A DNA stretch of 64,000 bases from Streptococcus ruminicola. Its GTDB lineage: Bacteria > Bacillota > Bacilli > Lactobacillales > Streptococcaceae. Position 1 is the stretch's first letter; each line of letters begins with the position of its first letter. The translations under genes and the position numbers were made by a program. The notes beneath the pieces were generated by a model. That model was given only the letters and a program-made list of their open reading frames with translations, had not been told where the DNA came from and ran no database searches. The DNA lies in the NCBI RefSeq assembly GCF_011387195.1, contig NZ_CP046919.1, positions 62,001 through 126,000 on the forward strand. The letters are read 5' to 3'. This document shows, in pieces, positions 7,723 to 17,255 of this stretch.

Positions 7723-9987
7723 TTATTTGCTGTGCCAGATTTCATCGTTGTATTGTTCGATTGTACGGTCTGATGAGAAGAAACCAGCCTTAGCAATATT
7801 TTTGATAACTTTAGTCATCCAAGATTTTTGATCTTCGTAATCAGCAAGCATTTGTTCTTTAACAGCAATGTATTCTTTAAGGTCAATCAATGTCATGAAC
7901 CAGTCTTTGTTAATCAATTCATTATAGAGACGTTCAAGACGTTCAGCATTACCATGTTTAACCAATTCATCACTAACAATAAAGTCTACTGCTTCTTTGA
8001 TGACAGGATCATTTTCATAGTAATCAGTTGCTACGTAACCTTGAGTTGCATAAAGATCAATGATTGTATCTGAATCTTTACCGAATGTATAAATATTATC
8101 CATACCAGCAAGTTCAGCGATTTCAACGTTGGCACCGTCCATTGTACCAAGCGTCAAAGCACCATTAAGCATGAATTTCATGTTACCAGTACCTGAAGCT
8201 TCTTTAGAAGCAAGAGAGATTTGTTCTGAAATATCTGTCGCAGGAATCAAGTGTTCAGCTACAGTAACATTGTAGTTTTCAACTAAGTGAACATTTAGGT
8301 ATTTGTTTACTTCTGGGTCGTTGTTAATCAATTCAGACAAGCAAAGGATCAAGTGAATAACATCTTGTGCAATGATGTATGCTGGTGCTGCTTTACCACC
8401 AAAGATAACAGTAATTTTACGTTCTGGTAGGTTACCACGTTTGATTTCAAGGTATTTATGAATGACATAAAGGGCATTCATTTGTTGACGTTTGTACTCA
8501 TGGAAACGTTTGATTTGTGTATCAATAATTGAGTTTTCATCAAGTTCAATACCTTTATTATCTTTAAGGTAACGTTTAAGCGCCAATTTGTTATTGTGTT
8601 TAATTTCAGCTAATTTAGCATGAACAGCTTCATCGTCCGCATAAGCAAGTAATTTTTCAAGCTTAGTAGCATCAGTAAGGTATTCATCACCGATAAGCTC
8701 TTTAAGGTAATCCGCTAAATCTTGGTTAGCAAATTCAAGCCAACGACGGAATGTGATACCGTTTGTTTTGTTGTTGAATTTTTCAGGGTAAATGTCATAG
8801 AATGGTTTCAATTCACTGTTTTTAAGGATTTCAGTGTGAAGAGCAGCTACACCATTTACTGAAGTTGAGAAGTGAATGTCCATGTGTGCCATGTGAACAC
8901 GACCTGATTCATCAATGATTTGAACAGCTGGATCTGAATATTGGCTAGCAACAAGTTTGTTTAATTTTTCAATGATTGTTACCAAGTGAGGGACAACTTC
9001 ATTGAGGTAATCAAGCGGCCATTTTTCAAGCGCTTCAGCCAAGATTGTGTGGTTAGTATAACCAACCATGCTTTTCACGATTGAAACAGCTTCTTCAAAT
9101 TCAATACCATGTTTTTCAGTCAAAAGACGAATCAACTCAGGAATAACCATTGATGGGTGAGTATCATTGATTTGAACATAAGCGTAGTCAGCTAAATCGT
9201 GAAGATTTGAACCACGTTCAAGAGCTTCATCAATCAACAATTGTGCAGCATTAGATACCATGAAGTATTGTTGGTAGATACGAAGCAATTCACCATTGCG
9301 GTCTGAATCATCTGGGTAAAGGAAGAGTGTCAAGTTCTTCTTGATTTCAGTCTTATCAAATGAAATACCATCATGAATCAAACCATAGTCAAGCCCGTCA
9401 ATATCAAACAAGTTCAAGTAGTTTTTAGTATCACGTTTGTAACCAAGAACATCAATACGGTCAAGACGAGATTTAAGTGTAAAGTCTTTAAATGGAACAT
9501 CGTAGCTGATATCAGTTGGCACAAGCCATGAATCTTTTTCAATCCAGTAGTTAGCTTCTGCTTCTTGTTGGTTATCAACGAAGACTTGTTTGAATAGACC
9601 ACAGTGGTAGTTAAGTCCAACACCTTCACCATTGATACCAAGAGTTGACATTGAATCGATGAAACATGATGCCAAACGTCCAAGACCACCGTTACCAAGT
9701 GATGGTTCAAGTTCGACGTCTTCTACTTCTGCAATTGATTTACCAGCTGCAGCAAGTTCAGCTTTAACATCTTTATAGATACCAAGGTTAATTAAGTTAT
9801 TTGACAAAAGTTTACCAATAAGGAATTCAGCAGAGATGTAGTAAACTTTGCGTTTTGCAGTATTTTTTGGTTTTTCTGCAGCTAATTCTTTAACGTAGTG
9901 CAAAAGCGCTACATAGATGTCTTCATTGCTCAATTCAGCAAGTTTTTGGCCTTTCGAAGTTACGTAATCTGTAAATTTAGTTGTCAT
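7723..9987 (-). CDS. malP: Maltodextrin/glycogen phosphorylase
   Basis: Glucan phosphorylase (GT35) that releases glucose-1-phosphate from alpha-1,4-glucans in the cytoplasm. At 754 residues it is the short bacterial maltodextrin-phosphorylase type. The PLP site is recognisable ([20 protein letters not shown], with the PLP lysine in GNMK), as are [17 protein letters not shown] and KRFHEYKRQ. It follows malQ on the same strand after a 21-base gap and ends at a strong terminator, so the two form a malQP operon. MalQ lengthens and trims oligosaccharides that MalP then shortens. Control is by the operator in the malQ promoter. Confidence 0.95.
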   Translation of the reverse strand: MTTKFTDYVTSKGQKLAELSNEDIYVALLHYVKELAAEKPKNTAKRKVYYISAEFLIGKLLSNNLINLGIYKDVKAELAAAGKSIAEVEDVELEPSLGNGGLGRLASCFIDSMSTLGINGEGVGLNYHCGLFKQVFVDNQQEAEANYWIEKDSWLVPTDISYDVPFKDFTLKSRLDRIDVLGYKRDTKNYLNLFDIDGLDYGLIHDGISFDKTEIKKNLTLFLYPDDSDRNGELLRIYQQYFMVSNAAQLLIDEALERGSNLHDLADYAYVQINDTHPSMVIPELIRLLTEKHGIEFEEAVSIVKSMVGYTNHTILAEALEKWPLDYLNEVVPHLVTIIEKLNKLVASQYSDPAVQIIDESGRVHMAHMDIHFSTSVNGVAALHTEILKNSELKPFYDIYPEKFNNKTNGITFRRWLEFANQDLADYLKELIGDEYLTDATKLEKLLAYADDEAVHAKLAEIKHNNKLALKRYLKDNKGIELDENSIIDTQIKRFHEYKRQQMNALYVIHKYLEIKRGNLPERKITVIFGGKAAPAYIIAQDVIHLILCLSELINNDPEVNKYLNVHLVENYNVTVAEHLIPATDISEQISLASKEASGTGNMKFMLNGALTLGTMDGANVEIAELAGMDNIYTFGKDSDTIIDLYATQGYVATDYYENDPVIKEAVDFIVSDELVKHGNAERLERLYNELINKDWFMTLIDLKEYIAVKEQMLADYEDQKSWMTKVIKNIAKAGFFSSDRTIEQYNDEIWHSK

Positions 9988-10008
9988 TATAATATCCCTT
10001 TTTCTTTT

Positions 10009-11511
10009 TTATTTAAATGTATTTTTGCGGCAATAAAGTGCAGTAATGTCTTTCAAGAATGCTTTGCGTTCATCTGTCAAATCTTCTTTTAACATACGCC
10101 ATTGCCAGTTGCCACCAACAGTATTTGGAATGTTCATGCGAGACTCAGCTGGTTTGTCTAGAATATCTTGCATAGTCGCAATTGCAATATCACTAACCGT
10201 TGCAAACAAAGTACGAAGCATTGTTTGTGTGATTGGTTCGTCTTCATGACGATGTGTATAAGCATCAACAAATGCTTTTTGTTCATCAGTCAAGTTGTCA
10301 TACCAACCATTAACCACTTCATTATCATGTGTGCCGTTATAAGCAACGCTATTTTTATTGCAGTTATGTGGAGCATCGATACTCTTACCTTCGGTATCAT
10401 AGAAACCAAATTCAAGAATCTTCATACCTGGGAAAGCAGTGTCAGTTAACAATTGCTCAGCTTTGGCATCAATATAACCAAGGTTTTCTGCAATAATAGG
10501 AAGTTCGCCAAGCTCGTCACGTACGACATCAAACAAAGCGCGTCCTGGACCAGGTTGCCAGCTACCATCATTTGCAGTTTCGTAATCCCCACGAATTTCC
10601 CAATAATCTGAGAAACCTTTAAAGTGGTCAATACGAAGAAGGTCGTAGAGCTTAATCCCCTCTTTAATACGGTAAACCCACCAAGCATAATTTGTTTTCT
10701 TGTGGTTTTCCCAATCATAAATTGGATTTCCCCAAAGTTGACCATCATCACTAAATGAATCCGCAGGAACACCAGCAATACAAAGTGGGTTCTTTTCAGC
10801 ATCAACTTTGAAAAGTTCAGGCATTGTCCAAACTTCTACGCTATCAGCAGAAACGTAGATTGGCATGTCACCAATAATCTTAATACCTTTTTCATTGGCA
10901 TAAGCTTTTAAATCAGCCCATTGTTGGTAGAAGAAATATTGAGTGACTTTATGGTAAGTGATAACGTCTTTTAGTTTTTCACGATAAGTTTCAAGAGCTG
11001 CTTCTTCGCGACGAACAACCGCTTTATCATCCCATTCTTGCAAAGCTTTATTGCCAAAGAATTCTTTAATAGCCATGAATTCAGCATAATCTTTCACCCA
11101 TGTCGCTTCTTTTTCGAATTCTGCTAGAGCTTTTTGATTGTCAGCACTTTGCATAAATTTTGCAACTGCTTTCTCTAAAATTGGACGACGAGCTTCAAAA
11201 ATGCGAGCATAATCAACGTTTTCTAAGTCATCACCGAAGTTAACAGTTTCATAGTCTTCTTTTGTTAAATAGCCTTGTTTACAAAGCAATTCTAAATCAA
11301 TTAAATGAGTGTTCCCAGCTGTTGCTGAGAATGATTGATAAGGGGAATCACCATAACTTGTCGTTGTTAATGGTAGGATTTGCCAGTATGTTTGGTCAGT
11401 TTCAACCAAGAAATCAACAAAGTTATAAGCTTCTTGACCAAATGTTCCCACCCCTTGTTTGCCGGGTAATGATGTGATATGCATCAGTACACCACTTGCA
11501 CGTTTTTCCAT
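10009..11511 (-). CDS. malQ: 4-alpha-glucanotransferase (amylomaltase)
   Basis: GH77 amylomaltase, called malM in some streptococci, which transfers glucan segments between maltooligosaccharides and frees glucose. 500 residues. The catalytic triad is visible: nucleophile Asp295 (LLRIDHFKGF), acid/base Glu342 (IIAENLG) and Asp396 (GTHDNEVVNGW). The N-terminus RASGVLMHITSLPG is typical. The ATG at 11511 is preceded by AAAGGAGAAAACAT. First gene of the malQP operon; its promoter carries a perfect-looking MalR operator between -35 and -10. Confidence 0.96.
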   Translation of the reverse strand: MEKRASGVLMHITSLPGKQGVGTFGQEAYNFVDFLVETDQTYWQILPLTTTSYGDSPYQSFSATAGNTHLIDLELLCKQGYLTKEDYETVNFGDDLENVDYARIFEARRPILEKAVAKFMQSADNQKALAEFEKEATWVKDYAEFMAIKEFFGNKALQEWDDKAVVRREEAALETYREKLKDVITYHKVTQYFFYQQWADLKAYANEKGIKIIGDMPIYVSADSVEVWTMPELFKVDAEKNPLCIAGVPADSFSDDGQLWGNPIYDWENHKKTNYAWWVYRIKEGIKLYDLLRIDHFKGFSDYWEIRGDYETANDGSWQPGPGRALFDVVRDELGELPIIAENLGYIDAKAEQLLTDTAFPGMKILEFGFYDTEGKSIDAPHNCNKNSVAYNGTHDNEVVNGWYDNLTDEQKAFVDAYTHRHEDEPITQTMLRTLFATVSDIAIATMQDILDKPAESRMNIPNTVGGNWQWRMLKEDLTDERKAFLKDITALYCRKNTFK

Positions 11512-11547
11512 ATGTTTTCTCCTTTATCAACGATCTTTACACTGCAA

Positions 11548-11576
11548 ATTATAACGCAAGCGTTTGCGTAAGTCAA
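11548..11576 (-). promoter_or_regulatory. malQP promoter with embedded MalR operator
   Basis: Minus strand: TTGACT (11571-11576), 17-base spacer, TATAAT (11548-11553). The spacer contains the palindrome CGCAAACGCTTGCG (11555-11568), a LacI-family operator of the MalR type, so the bound repressor would cover the promoter. Confidence 0.85.
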
Positions 11577-11595
11577 TCATTTTTTGCAAAAAAAT

Positions 11596-11640
11596 ATAAA
11601 AAAACACCTTAACTGCTAAAACTAATAGCAATTAAGGCAT
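11596..11640 (-). terminator. Terminator of malR
   Basis: 12-bp stem CCTTAATTGCTA/TAGCAGTTAAGG (one G-T pair) with a run of T residues on the minus strand. Confidence 0.8.
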
Positions 11641-11675
11641 TTATTTTCATTCATAAAAACCGCTAGAAAGGGATT

Positions 11676-12704
11676 TTATTTGTCTTCAACATGCAATTGA
11701 CGGACACTTTCACGCTCTCTCAAGGTAAAAGGAACAATGATTTTTTCGGTAATCGCCGTTTCAGGAGATTTAATCAATTCGACCAATCGTCTGAAACTAG
11801 TTCGACCCAAATTAGAAACATTAATATCAAATGTTGTCATATAGGGGTGAATCAAAGTTGAATACGCTGAGTTATTGAAGGTGATAATTGAAATATCATC
11901 CGGAACCTTCAATTGATAATAAGATAAGAACTGAGCTAATCGAACTGAAATTGTATCAGCAATCACAATCAGAGCCGTTGCTTTACTTGATTCGATTTTT
12001 TCAATTAATTCTTCCAAAACCATCGGATTTCTACGATCAAACAACAGTGCTTTATCACTTGTCAGACCAAGCTTTTCCATGCCTCGAAGGTAACCAAAAT
12101 AACGTTCTGATGACACTTCAGATTTTAAATCATCCGTAACAAATAGAATCTCACGATGTCCTTTTTGATAAAGATATTCAACTGCTTTTTTACCCATCAA
12201 TTGGTTATCATTATCTATATAAGTAATATCATTTTCGAAACCTTCGGGAGCACCGACAATCACAAAAGGTACATTATTATCCATTAAATACTTACGAACT
12301 GGATCTTCTGGATCAGAGTATAAGATAATAAATCCGTCTACACGTTTTTGGCGATACATTAATTTTACTTGTTCTTCTAATTCATCAACTGTCATACCGG
12401 TTGCAATAGAAACTGTAAAATCATTTAATTTCGCTTCGCTAGTTATAGTAGAAAGAATTTGCATAAAGAATGGTTCGTTTAAACGATCTGGTGTGATTAA
12501 CGGTGGAAAAATCAAACCAACATTATACGTTAAGCCACTAGCTAACATTTGGGCAGCTACATTAGGAACATAACCTAACTCTACCATCGCTTTCCGAACT
12601 TTGTCTTTTGTTTTCTGAGAAATGGATTTATTATCCTTCAAAACACGGCTAACCGTCGAAGGATTGACGCCAGCTTTAGCCGCTACATCTTTAATTGTAA
12701 CCAT
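11676..12704 (-). CDS. malR: Maltose operon repressor, LacI family
   Basis: 342-residue LacI/GalR-type repressor. The N-terminal helix-turn-helix reads VTIKDVAAKAGVNPSTVSRVLKDN, followed by hinge helix VPNVAAQMLASG and a periplasmic-binding-protein-like effector domain. It lies between malQP and the divergent malXCD, and both carry matching palindromes in their promoters, so it is the local maltose/maltotriose-responsive regulator. AAGGAGA precedes the ATG at 12704. A third palindrome overlaps its own -35, suggesting autoregulation. Confidence 0.94.
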   Translation of the reverse strand: MVTIKDVAAKAGVNPSTVSRVLKDNKSISQKTKDKVRKAMVELGYVPNVAAQMLASGLTYNVGLIFPPLITPDRLNEPFFMQILSTITSEAKLNDFTVSIATGMTVDELEEQVKLMYRQKRVDGFIILYSDPEDPVRKYLMDNNVPFVIVGAPEGFENDITYIDNDNQLMGKKAVEYLYQKGHREILFVTDDLKSEVSSERYFGYLRGMEKLGLTSDKALLFDRRNPMVLEELIEKIESSKATALIVIADTISVRLAQFLSYYQLKVPDDISIITFNNSAYSTLIHPYMTTFDINVSNLGRTSFRRLVELIKSPETAITEKIIVPFTLRERESVRQLHVEDK

Positions 12705-12790
12705 CTAAGTCTCCTTTGCATCTTACATTTTATAATAGATTTACTGTACTGACAAGGTTTTAGAGGTAAAAACTCTTATTTTTATCCCCT

Positions 12791-12826
12791 ATTATACATA
12801 AATAAGATATTTCTGCAATTGTTTGC
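12791..12826 (-). promoter_or_regulatory. Probable malR promoter with weak operator
   Basis: Minus strand: TTGCAG (12813-12818), 16-base spacer, TATAAT (12791-12796). GCAAACAATTGC (12815-12826) overlaps the -35 and matches the half sites of the malX operator. Confidence 0.45.
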
Positions 12827-12972
12827 CCTATTTTGTGATTTTTTTTAGAAAAATATTGTTTTTTCAAGCTATTTTATAGTAAAAACTGACCAATATATAT
12901 CAGATTAACGCACTTATTATCACTTTCTTTGTTTGACCTTTCAAGTTTTTTAAATTTTTTTACTAAAAATGC

Positions 12973-13001
12973 TTGACAATAACTGCAAACGGTTGCATAA
13001 T
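12973..13001 (+). promoter_or_regulatory. malX promoter with embedded MalR operator
   Basis: TTGACA (12973-12978), 17-base spacer, CATAAT (12996-13001). The palindrome TGCAAACGGTTGCA (12984-12997) fills the spacer, the same architecture as the malQ promoter. Confidence 0.85.
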
Positions 13002-13047
13002 ATAAGTGTAAATAATATTACTAATCTTTCTCTAGGAGGGGAAACTC

Positions 13048-14307
13048 ATGAAGAAGAACACATGGAAAAAAATGGTCCTTGCTGGCGCAGGTTTAACACT
13101 TGCTGGAAGCGTTTTAGTTGCTTGTTCGAATAACTCATCAACTAAATCATCTTCTGCCTCTGACAGCAAGACAATCAAACTTTGGGTACCAACTGGTGCT
13201 AAAAAATCTTACACTGCTATTGTTAAAGATTTCGAAAAAGAATCTGGTTACACAGTTAAGATGGTTGAATCAAACGATTCAAAAGCACAAGAAAACGTTA
13301 AGAAAGACCCACAAAAAGCTGCTGATGTCTTCTCACTTCCACATGACCAACTTGGTCAATTAGTTGAATCAGGTGTTATCCAAGAAGTTCCAGAAGATTA
13401 TGCCAAAGAAATTGCTACAAATGATACTGAACAAGCAGTAGCTGGTGCAAAATACAATGGTAAAACTTACGCTTTCCCATTTGGTATCGAGTCACAAGTT
13501 CTCTTCTATAACAAATCAAAACTTTCAGCTGACGATGTTGCTAACTACGAAACAATCACAAGCAAAGCAACATTCGGTGCAACATTTAAAGCAATGAACG
13601 CTTACGCAACTGCTCCACTCTTTATGTCAGTCGGTGATACACTATTTGGTGAAAATGGTGAAACTGTTGACGGTACTAACTGGGGTAACGATGCTGGTGT
13701 ATCAGTTCTTCAATGGATTGCTGATCAAAAATCAAACAAAGGTTTCGTTAACTTGACTGCTGAAAATGCAATGTCTAAATTCGGTGACGGAAGCGTTGCT
13801 TCACTTGAATCAGGTCCTTGGGATCTTAAAGCTGCACAAGACGCTGTTGGTAAAGATAATCTTGGTATCGCTGTTTATCCAAAAATCTCAATCGGCGGTA
13901 ACGAAGTACAACAAAAAGCTTTCCTTGGTGTGAAACTCTTTGCTGTTAACCAAGCTCCTGCAGGTTCAGATACAAAACGTATCGCTGCTTCTTACAAACT
14001 TGCTTCTATGCTTACTAGCGCAGAAAGCCAAGAAAACCAATTCACTTACGAAGGTCGTAACATTATTCCTGCTAACAAAGAAGTTCAATCATCAGATAAA
14101 GTTCAATCAGATGAATTGGCTCAAGCAGTTATCAAGATGGCTTCATCATCAGACTACACAGTTGTAACACCTAAACTTAGTCAAATGACTACATTCTGGA
14201 CTGAAAGCGCTGCACTTCTCAGCGATGTCTACAATGGTAAAATTCAAAGTGGTGACTACCTCGCTAAATTGCAACAATTTGACAAAGATTTAGCTAACGC
14301 TAAGTAA
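13048..14307 (+). CDS. malX: Maltose/maltodextrin-binding lipoprotein
   Basis: Extracellular solute-binding protein for maltodextrins; 419 residues. The lipoprotein signal ends LVAC, giving a membrane anchor. The mature part starts after a Ser-rich linker and shows the MalE-type pattern (IKLWVPTGAKKSYTAIVKDFEKESGYTVKMVE; GKTYAFPFGIESQVLFYNKS; SGPWDLKAA). AGGAGGGG lies close upstream of the ATG. First gene of malXCD, opposite to malR. A hairpin after its stop probably lets most transcripts end here, giving more binding protein than permease. Confidence 0.95.
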   Translation: MKKNTWKKMVLAGAGLTLAGSVLVACSNNSSTKSSSASDSKTIKLWVPTGAKKSYTAIVKDFEKESGYTVKMVESNDSKAQENVKKDPQKAADVFSLPHDQLGQLVESGVIQEVPEDYAKEIATNDTEQAVAGAKYNGKTYAFPFGIESQVLFYNKSKLSADDVANYETITSKATFGATFKAMNAYATAPLFMSVGDTLFGENGETVDGTNWGNDAGVSVLQWIADQKSNKGFVNLTAENAMSKFGDGSVASLESGPWDLKAAQDAVGKDNLGIAVYPKISIGGNEVQQKAFLGVKLFAVNQAPAGSDTKRIAASYKLASMLTSAESQENQFTYEGRNIIPANKEVQSSDKVQSDELAQAVIKMASSSDYTVVTPKLSQMTTFWTESAALLSDVYNGKIQSGDYLAKLQQFDKDLANAK

Positions 14308-14316
14308 GATGTTCTG

Positions 14317-14348
14317 AAGTGGGGAGTTACATCCCCACTTTATTTTTA
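14317..14348 (+). terminator. Partial terminator between malX and malC
   Basis: Perfect stem AAGTGGGGA/TCCCCACTT around GTTACA, followed by TATTTTT. Inside the operon, so it probably tunes expression. A second long inverted repeat follows at 14357-14416 (CTTGT..ACAAG outer arms). Confidence 0.7.
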
Positions 14349-14436
14349 GGGAAACTCTTGTCGGAGTTATTGCTAAGAACTTTAAGATTAAATTTTTAGC
14401 AGTGACTTCCAACAAGATTAATAAAAGGAGTTTTGT

Positions 14437-15804
14437 ATGACTAATTCACACTATTTTGACAGTGTATCAGTTACTGAGGCTTTTAAAAAAGGAAAATTTG
14501 ATACCAAACTGTCATTTCTGATTATGGGATTCTCAAATTTTTACCATAAACAGATTATTAAAGGTTGTTTGTTTTTACTATCAGAGATTCTTTTCTTAAT
14601 CACTTTCTTCTCTCAGATTATTCCAAACTTGCAAGGATTAATCACTCTGGGAACACACCAACAAGGTCTTGTTGAACAAACCGTCAACGGGATTAAGATG
14701 AAAGTTGCTGTTGATGGTGATAACTCAATGTTAATGCTTATCTTCGGTCTTGCTTCTCTTATCTTCTGCCTTGTTTTTGCTTACATTTATTGGTGTAACC
14801 TTAAGAGCGCTAGAAATCTTTATGTCATCGATAAAGAAGGTTTGAAAGTTCCTACCTTTAAAGAAGACTTTGAAACATTGGCAAACGGTCGTTTCCACAT
14901 GACTTTGATGGCAGTCCCAATGATTGGGGTTCTTCTCTTCACTATCTTGCCATTAATTTATATGATTTGTTTGGCCTTCACAAGCTATGACCACAATCAC
15001 CTACCACCGAAAAGTTTGTTTGACTGGGTTGGTTTTGCTAACTTCGGTAACATCTTTAACGGTCGTATGGCAGGAACATTCTTCCCAGTTCTTTCTTGGA
15101 CTTTGATTTGGGCAGTATTTGCTACAGTAACAAACTTCTTCTTTGGTATTGTCTTAGCACTTATTATCAATACTAAAGGTTTGAAATTGAAAAAAATGTG
15201 GCGTACAATCTTCGTTATCACAATTGCCGTACCACAATTCATTTCTCTTCTTATCATGAGAAACTTGCTCAGTGATGCTGGTCCAGTCAATGCATTCCTT
15301 GAAAAAATCGGACTTATCTCTGCTGCAAACCCACTGCCATTCTTGTCAGATCCACTTTGGGCTAAATTCTCAATCATCATCGTTAACATGTGGGTAGGTA
15401 TTCCTGTCACAATGCTTGTCGCTTCAGGTATTATCATGAACCTTCCACAAGAACAAATAGAAGCCGCTGAAATCGATGGTGCCAATAAATTCCAAATCTT
15501 TAAATCAATCACATTCCCTCAAATCTTACTTGTGATGATGCCAAACTTGATTCAACAATTTATTGGTAACATCAACAACTTCAACGTTATCTACCTTCTT
15601 ACTGGTGGTGGTCCTACTAACTCTAACTTCTACCAAGCTGGTAGCACAGACTTGCTTGTTACTTGGCTCTACAACTTAACAGTTACTGCAGCTGACTACA
15701 ACCTTGCTTCTGTTATCGGTATTCTTATCTTTGTTCTTTCTGCTGTATTTAGTCTCTTGGCTTACACAAGAACAAGTTCTTACAAGGAAGGGGTTGCTAA
15801 ATAA
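14437..15804 (+). CDS. malC: Maltodextrin ABC transporter permease (MalF type)
   Basis: Integral membrane permease, 455 residues, with about eight membrane segments. It has a long N-terminal extension containing two early segments, as in MalF-type permeases. The ATPase-coupling EAA loop is present near the C-terminus: QEQIEAAEIDGANKFQIFKSI. AAAGGAG precedes the ATG. The stop codon overlaps the malD start by one base (TAATG), so the two are translationally coupled. Partner of MalD and of a shared ATPase encoded elsewhere; none is in this cluster. Confidence 0.94.
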   Translation: MTNSHYFDSVSVTEAFKKGKFDTKLSFLIMGFSNFYHKQIIKGCLFLLSEILFLITFFSQIIPNLQGLITLGTHQQGLVEQTVNGIKMKVAVDGDNSMLMLIFGLASLIFCLVFAYIYWCNLKSARNLYVIDKEGLKVPTFKEDFETLANGRFHMTLMAVPMIGVLLFTILPLIYMICLAFTSYDHNHLPPKSLFDWVGFANFGNIFNGRMAGTFFPVLSWTLIWAVFATVTNFFFGIVLALIINTKGLKLKKMWRTIFVITIAVPQFISLLIMRNLLSDAGPVNAFLEKIGLISAANPLPFLSDPLWAKFSIIIVNMWVGIPVTMLVASGIIMNLPQEQIEAAEIDGANKFQIFKSITFPQILLVMMPNLIQQFIGNINNFNVIYLLTGGGPTNSNFYQAGSTDLLVTWLYNLTVTAADYNLASVIGILIFVLSAVFSLLAYTRTSSYKEGVAK

Positions 15805-16640
15805 TGAAAAACAAAAAAAGATTAACACTGACTTTTGTCTATATTTTATTGATTGTTTTATCAATCATCTGGCTCTTTCCAATCGTTTGGGTTGTTCTTA
15901 CTAGCTTCCGTGGCGAAGGAACAGCATACGTTAACTACTTCATTCCAAAAACTTGGACGCTGGATAATTACATCAAACTCTTTACCTCAGATGCCTTCCC
16001 ATTTGGGCAATGGTTTATGAATACCTTATTTGTAGCTTCTGCTACTTGTGTGATTTCAACATTCATTACCGTTGCTATGGCATATTCTCTTAGCCGTATC
16101 AAGTTCAAACACCGTAATGGTTTCTTGAAACTAGCTCTTGTGCTTAACATGTTCCCTGGATTTATGAGTATGATTGCAGTCTACTACATCCTCAAAGCAT
16201 TCAACCTCGACCAAACATTGTTGGCACTTATCCTAGTTTACTCAGCTGGTGCGGCACTTGGTTTCTACATTGCCAAAGGTTTCTTTGATACAATTCCTTA
16301 CTCCCTTGATGAATCTGCCATGATTGATGGGGCAACACGCGCTGACATTTTCTTTAAAATCACTCTCCCTCTATCAAAACCAATCATTGTCTACACAGCG
16401 CTTATGGCTTTCATCGGTCCTTGGATTGATTTCATCTTCGCCAAAGTTATCCTTGGTGATGCGACAAGTAAATACACCGTTGCCATTGGACTCTTCTCAA
16501 TGTTGCAACAAGATACCATCAATGACTGGTTCATGTCATTCACTGCTGGTTCAGTTCTTATCGCTGTTCCAATCACATTGCTCTTCATGTTCATGCAAAA
16601 ATACTACGTTGAAGGCATCACTGGTGGTTCAGTTAAATAA
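15804..16640 (+). CDS. malD: Maltodextrin ABC transporter permease (MalG type)
   Basis: 278-residue inner-membrane permease with six predicted segments and the EAA loop LDESAMIDGATRADIFFKITLPLSKP. Forms the translocation pore with MalC. Last gene of malXCD; a strong terminator follows. No MalK/MsmK-type ATPase gene is present, consistent with streptococci that use one multitask ATPase for several sugar importers (established knowledge). Confidence 0.94.
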   Translation: MKNKKRLTLTFVYILLIVLSIIWLFPIVWVVLTSFRGEGTAYVNYFIPKTWTLDNYIKLFTSDAFPFGQWFMNTLFVASATCVISTFITVAMAYSLSRIKFKHRNGFLKLALVLNMFPGFMSMIAVYYILKAFNLDQTLLALILVYSAGAALGFYIAKGFFDTIPYSLDESAMIDGATRADIFFKITLPLSKPIIVYTALMAFIGPWIDFIFAKVILGDATSKYTVAIGLFSMLQQDTINDWFMSFTAGSVLIAVPITLLFMFMQKYYVEGITGGSVK

Positions 16641-16697
16641 GAAGAAGTTACCAACTTCTCCCCTTCTATTTATTAATTTATTTATTAATTATCAAAG

Positions 16698-16727
16698 AAA
16701 GCTTGGAACAATAGTTCCAAGCTTTTT
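16698..16727 (+). terminator. Terminator of malXCD
   Basis: Perfect 12-bp stem AAAGCTTGGAAC/GTTCCAAGCTTT with loop AATA, followed by T residues. Confidence 0.88.
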
Positions 16728-16774
16728 GTATGTATTAAAATCTTCTCATATTATAGGAAGAAAACTTTCTATTC

Positions 16775-17239
16775 TCACCAAAATTCACGTAAGAAATCGT
16801 CTTTCAAACGTTCACGATAAAAGAGTTCATTGAGATTATCTTCTTCAAAAACACGTAGCAAATTTAGCATATCATAAGCTAAGTCAAGGTTAGGTAAATC
16901 TTTTCTAGCTACCCATTTAATTTCTCCTTCATCAGTAGAATGAATATCCCCTTCAAAATCAGAAGTTCGGTACAAGAAAACGAGATAACGTTCATCTTCT
17001 TTAGTGTACCAATGTTTCATTCCAACTAACTGAGGATTTTTAATGGTAAGTCCTGTTTCTTCTTTGACTTCACGGATAACTGATTCAACTAAACCTTCAT
17101 GGGCTTCGATATGTCCTCCAGGAAGAGCATAGCCTGACCAAGAATAACGTTTTGGGTCACGAATCTGCATGACGACATTGCCTTTGCCATCTTCAATTAA
17201 GCACATATTGGTTAAAATCACACGTTGTGCACGAGACAT
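16775..17239 (-). CDS. Nudix hydrolase (MutT/MutX type)
   Basis: 154-residue Nudix pyrophosphohydrolase; the family cleans up oxidised or surplus nucleotides. The Nudix box is complete at residues 42-64 (GHIEAHEGLVESVIREVKEE, then TGL). The N-terminal strand region is followed by ALPGG, typical of MutT-like 8-oxo-dGTPases. It starts 16 bases after the uvrB stop on the same strand and probably shares its transcript, which puts two DNA-maintenance genes together. The exact substrate cannot be read from sequence. Confidence 0.88.
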   Translation of the reverse strand: MSRAQRVILTNMCLIEDGKGNVVMQIRDPKRYSWSGYALPGGHIEAHEGLVESVIREVKEETGLTIKNPQLVGMKHWYTKEDERYLVFLYRTSDFEGDIHSTDEGEIKWVARKDLPNLDLAYDMLNLLRVFEEDNLNELFYRERLKDDFLREFW

Positions 17240-17255
17240 TTTCTTACATTTCCCC

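Larger units (their letters stand above)
12705..13047. other. Divergent malR-malX control region
   Basis: 343 bases, no gene. It holds the malR promoter with a weak operator, an A/T-rich tract, and the malX promoter with its operator. The stretch 12840-12960 shows nothing else that I can name. Confidence 0.7.

Noticed and set aside
14997..15512. 171-residue antisense frame in malC
   Set aside because: Pure shadow of the real coding strand, without ribosome site or recognisable protein.
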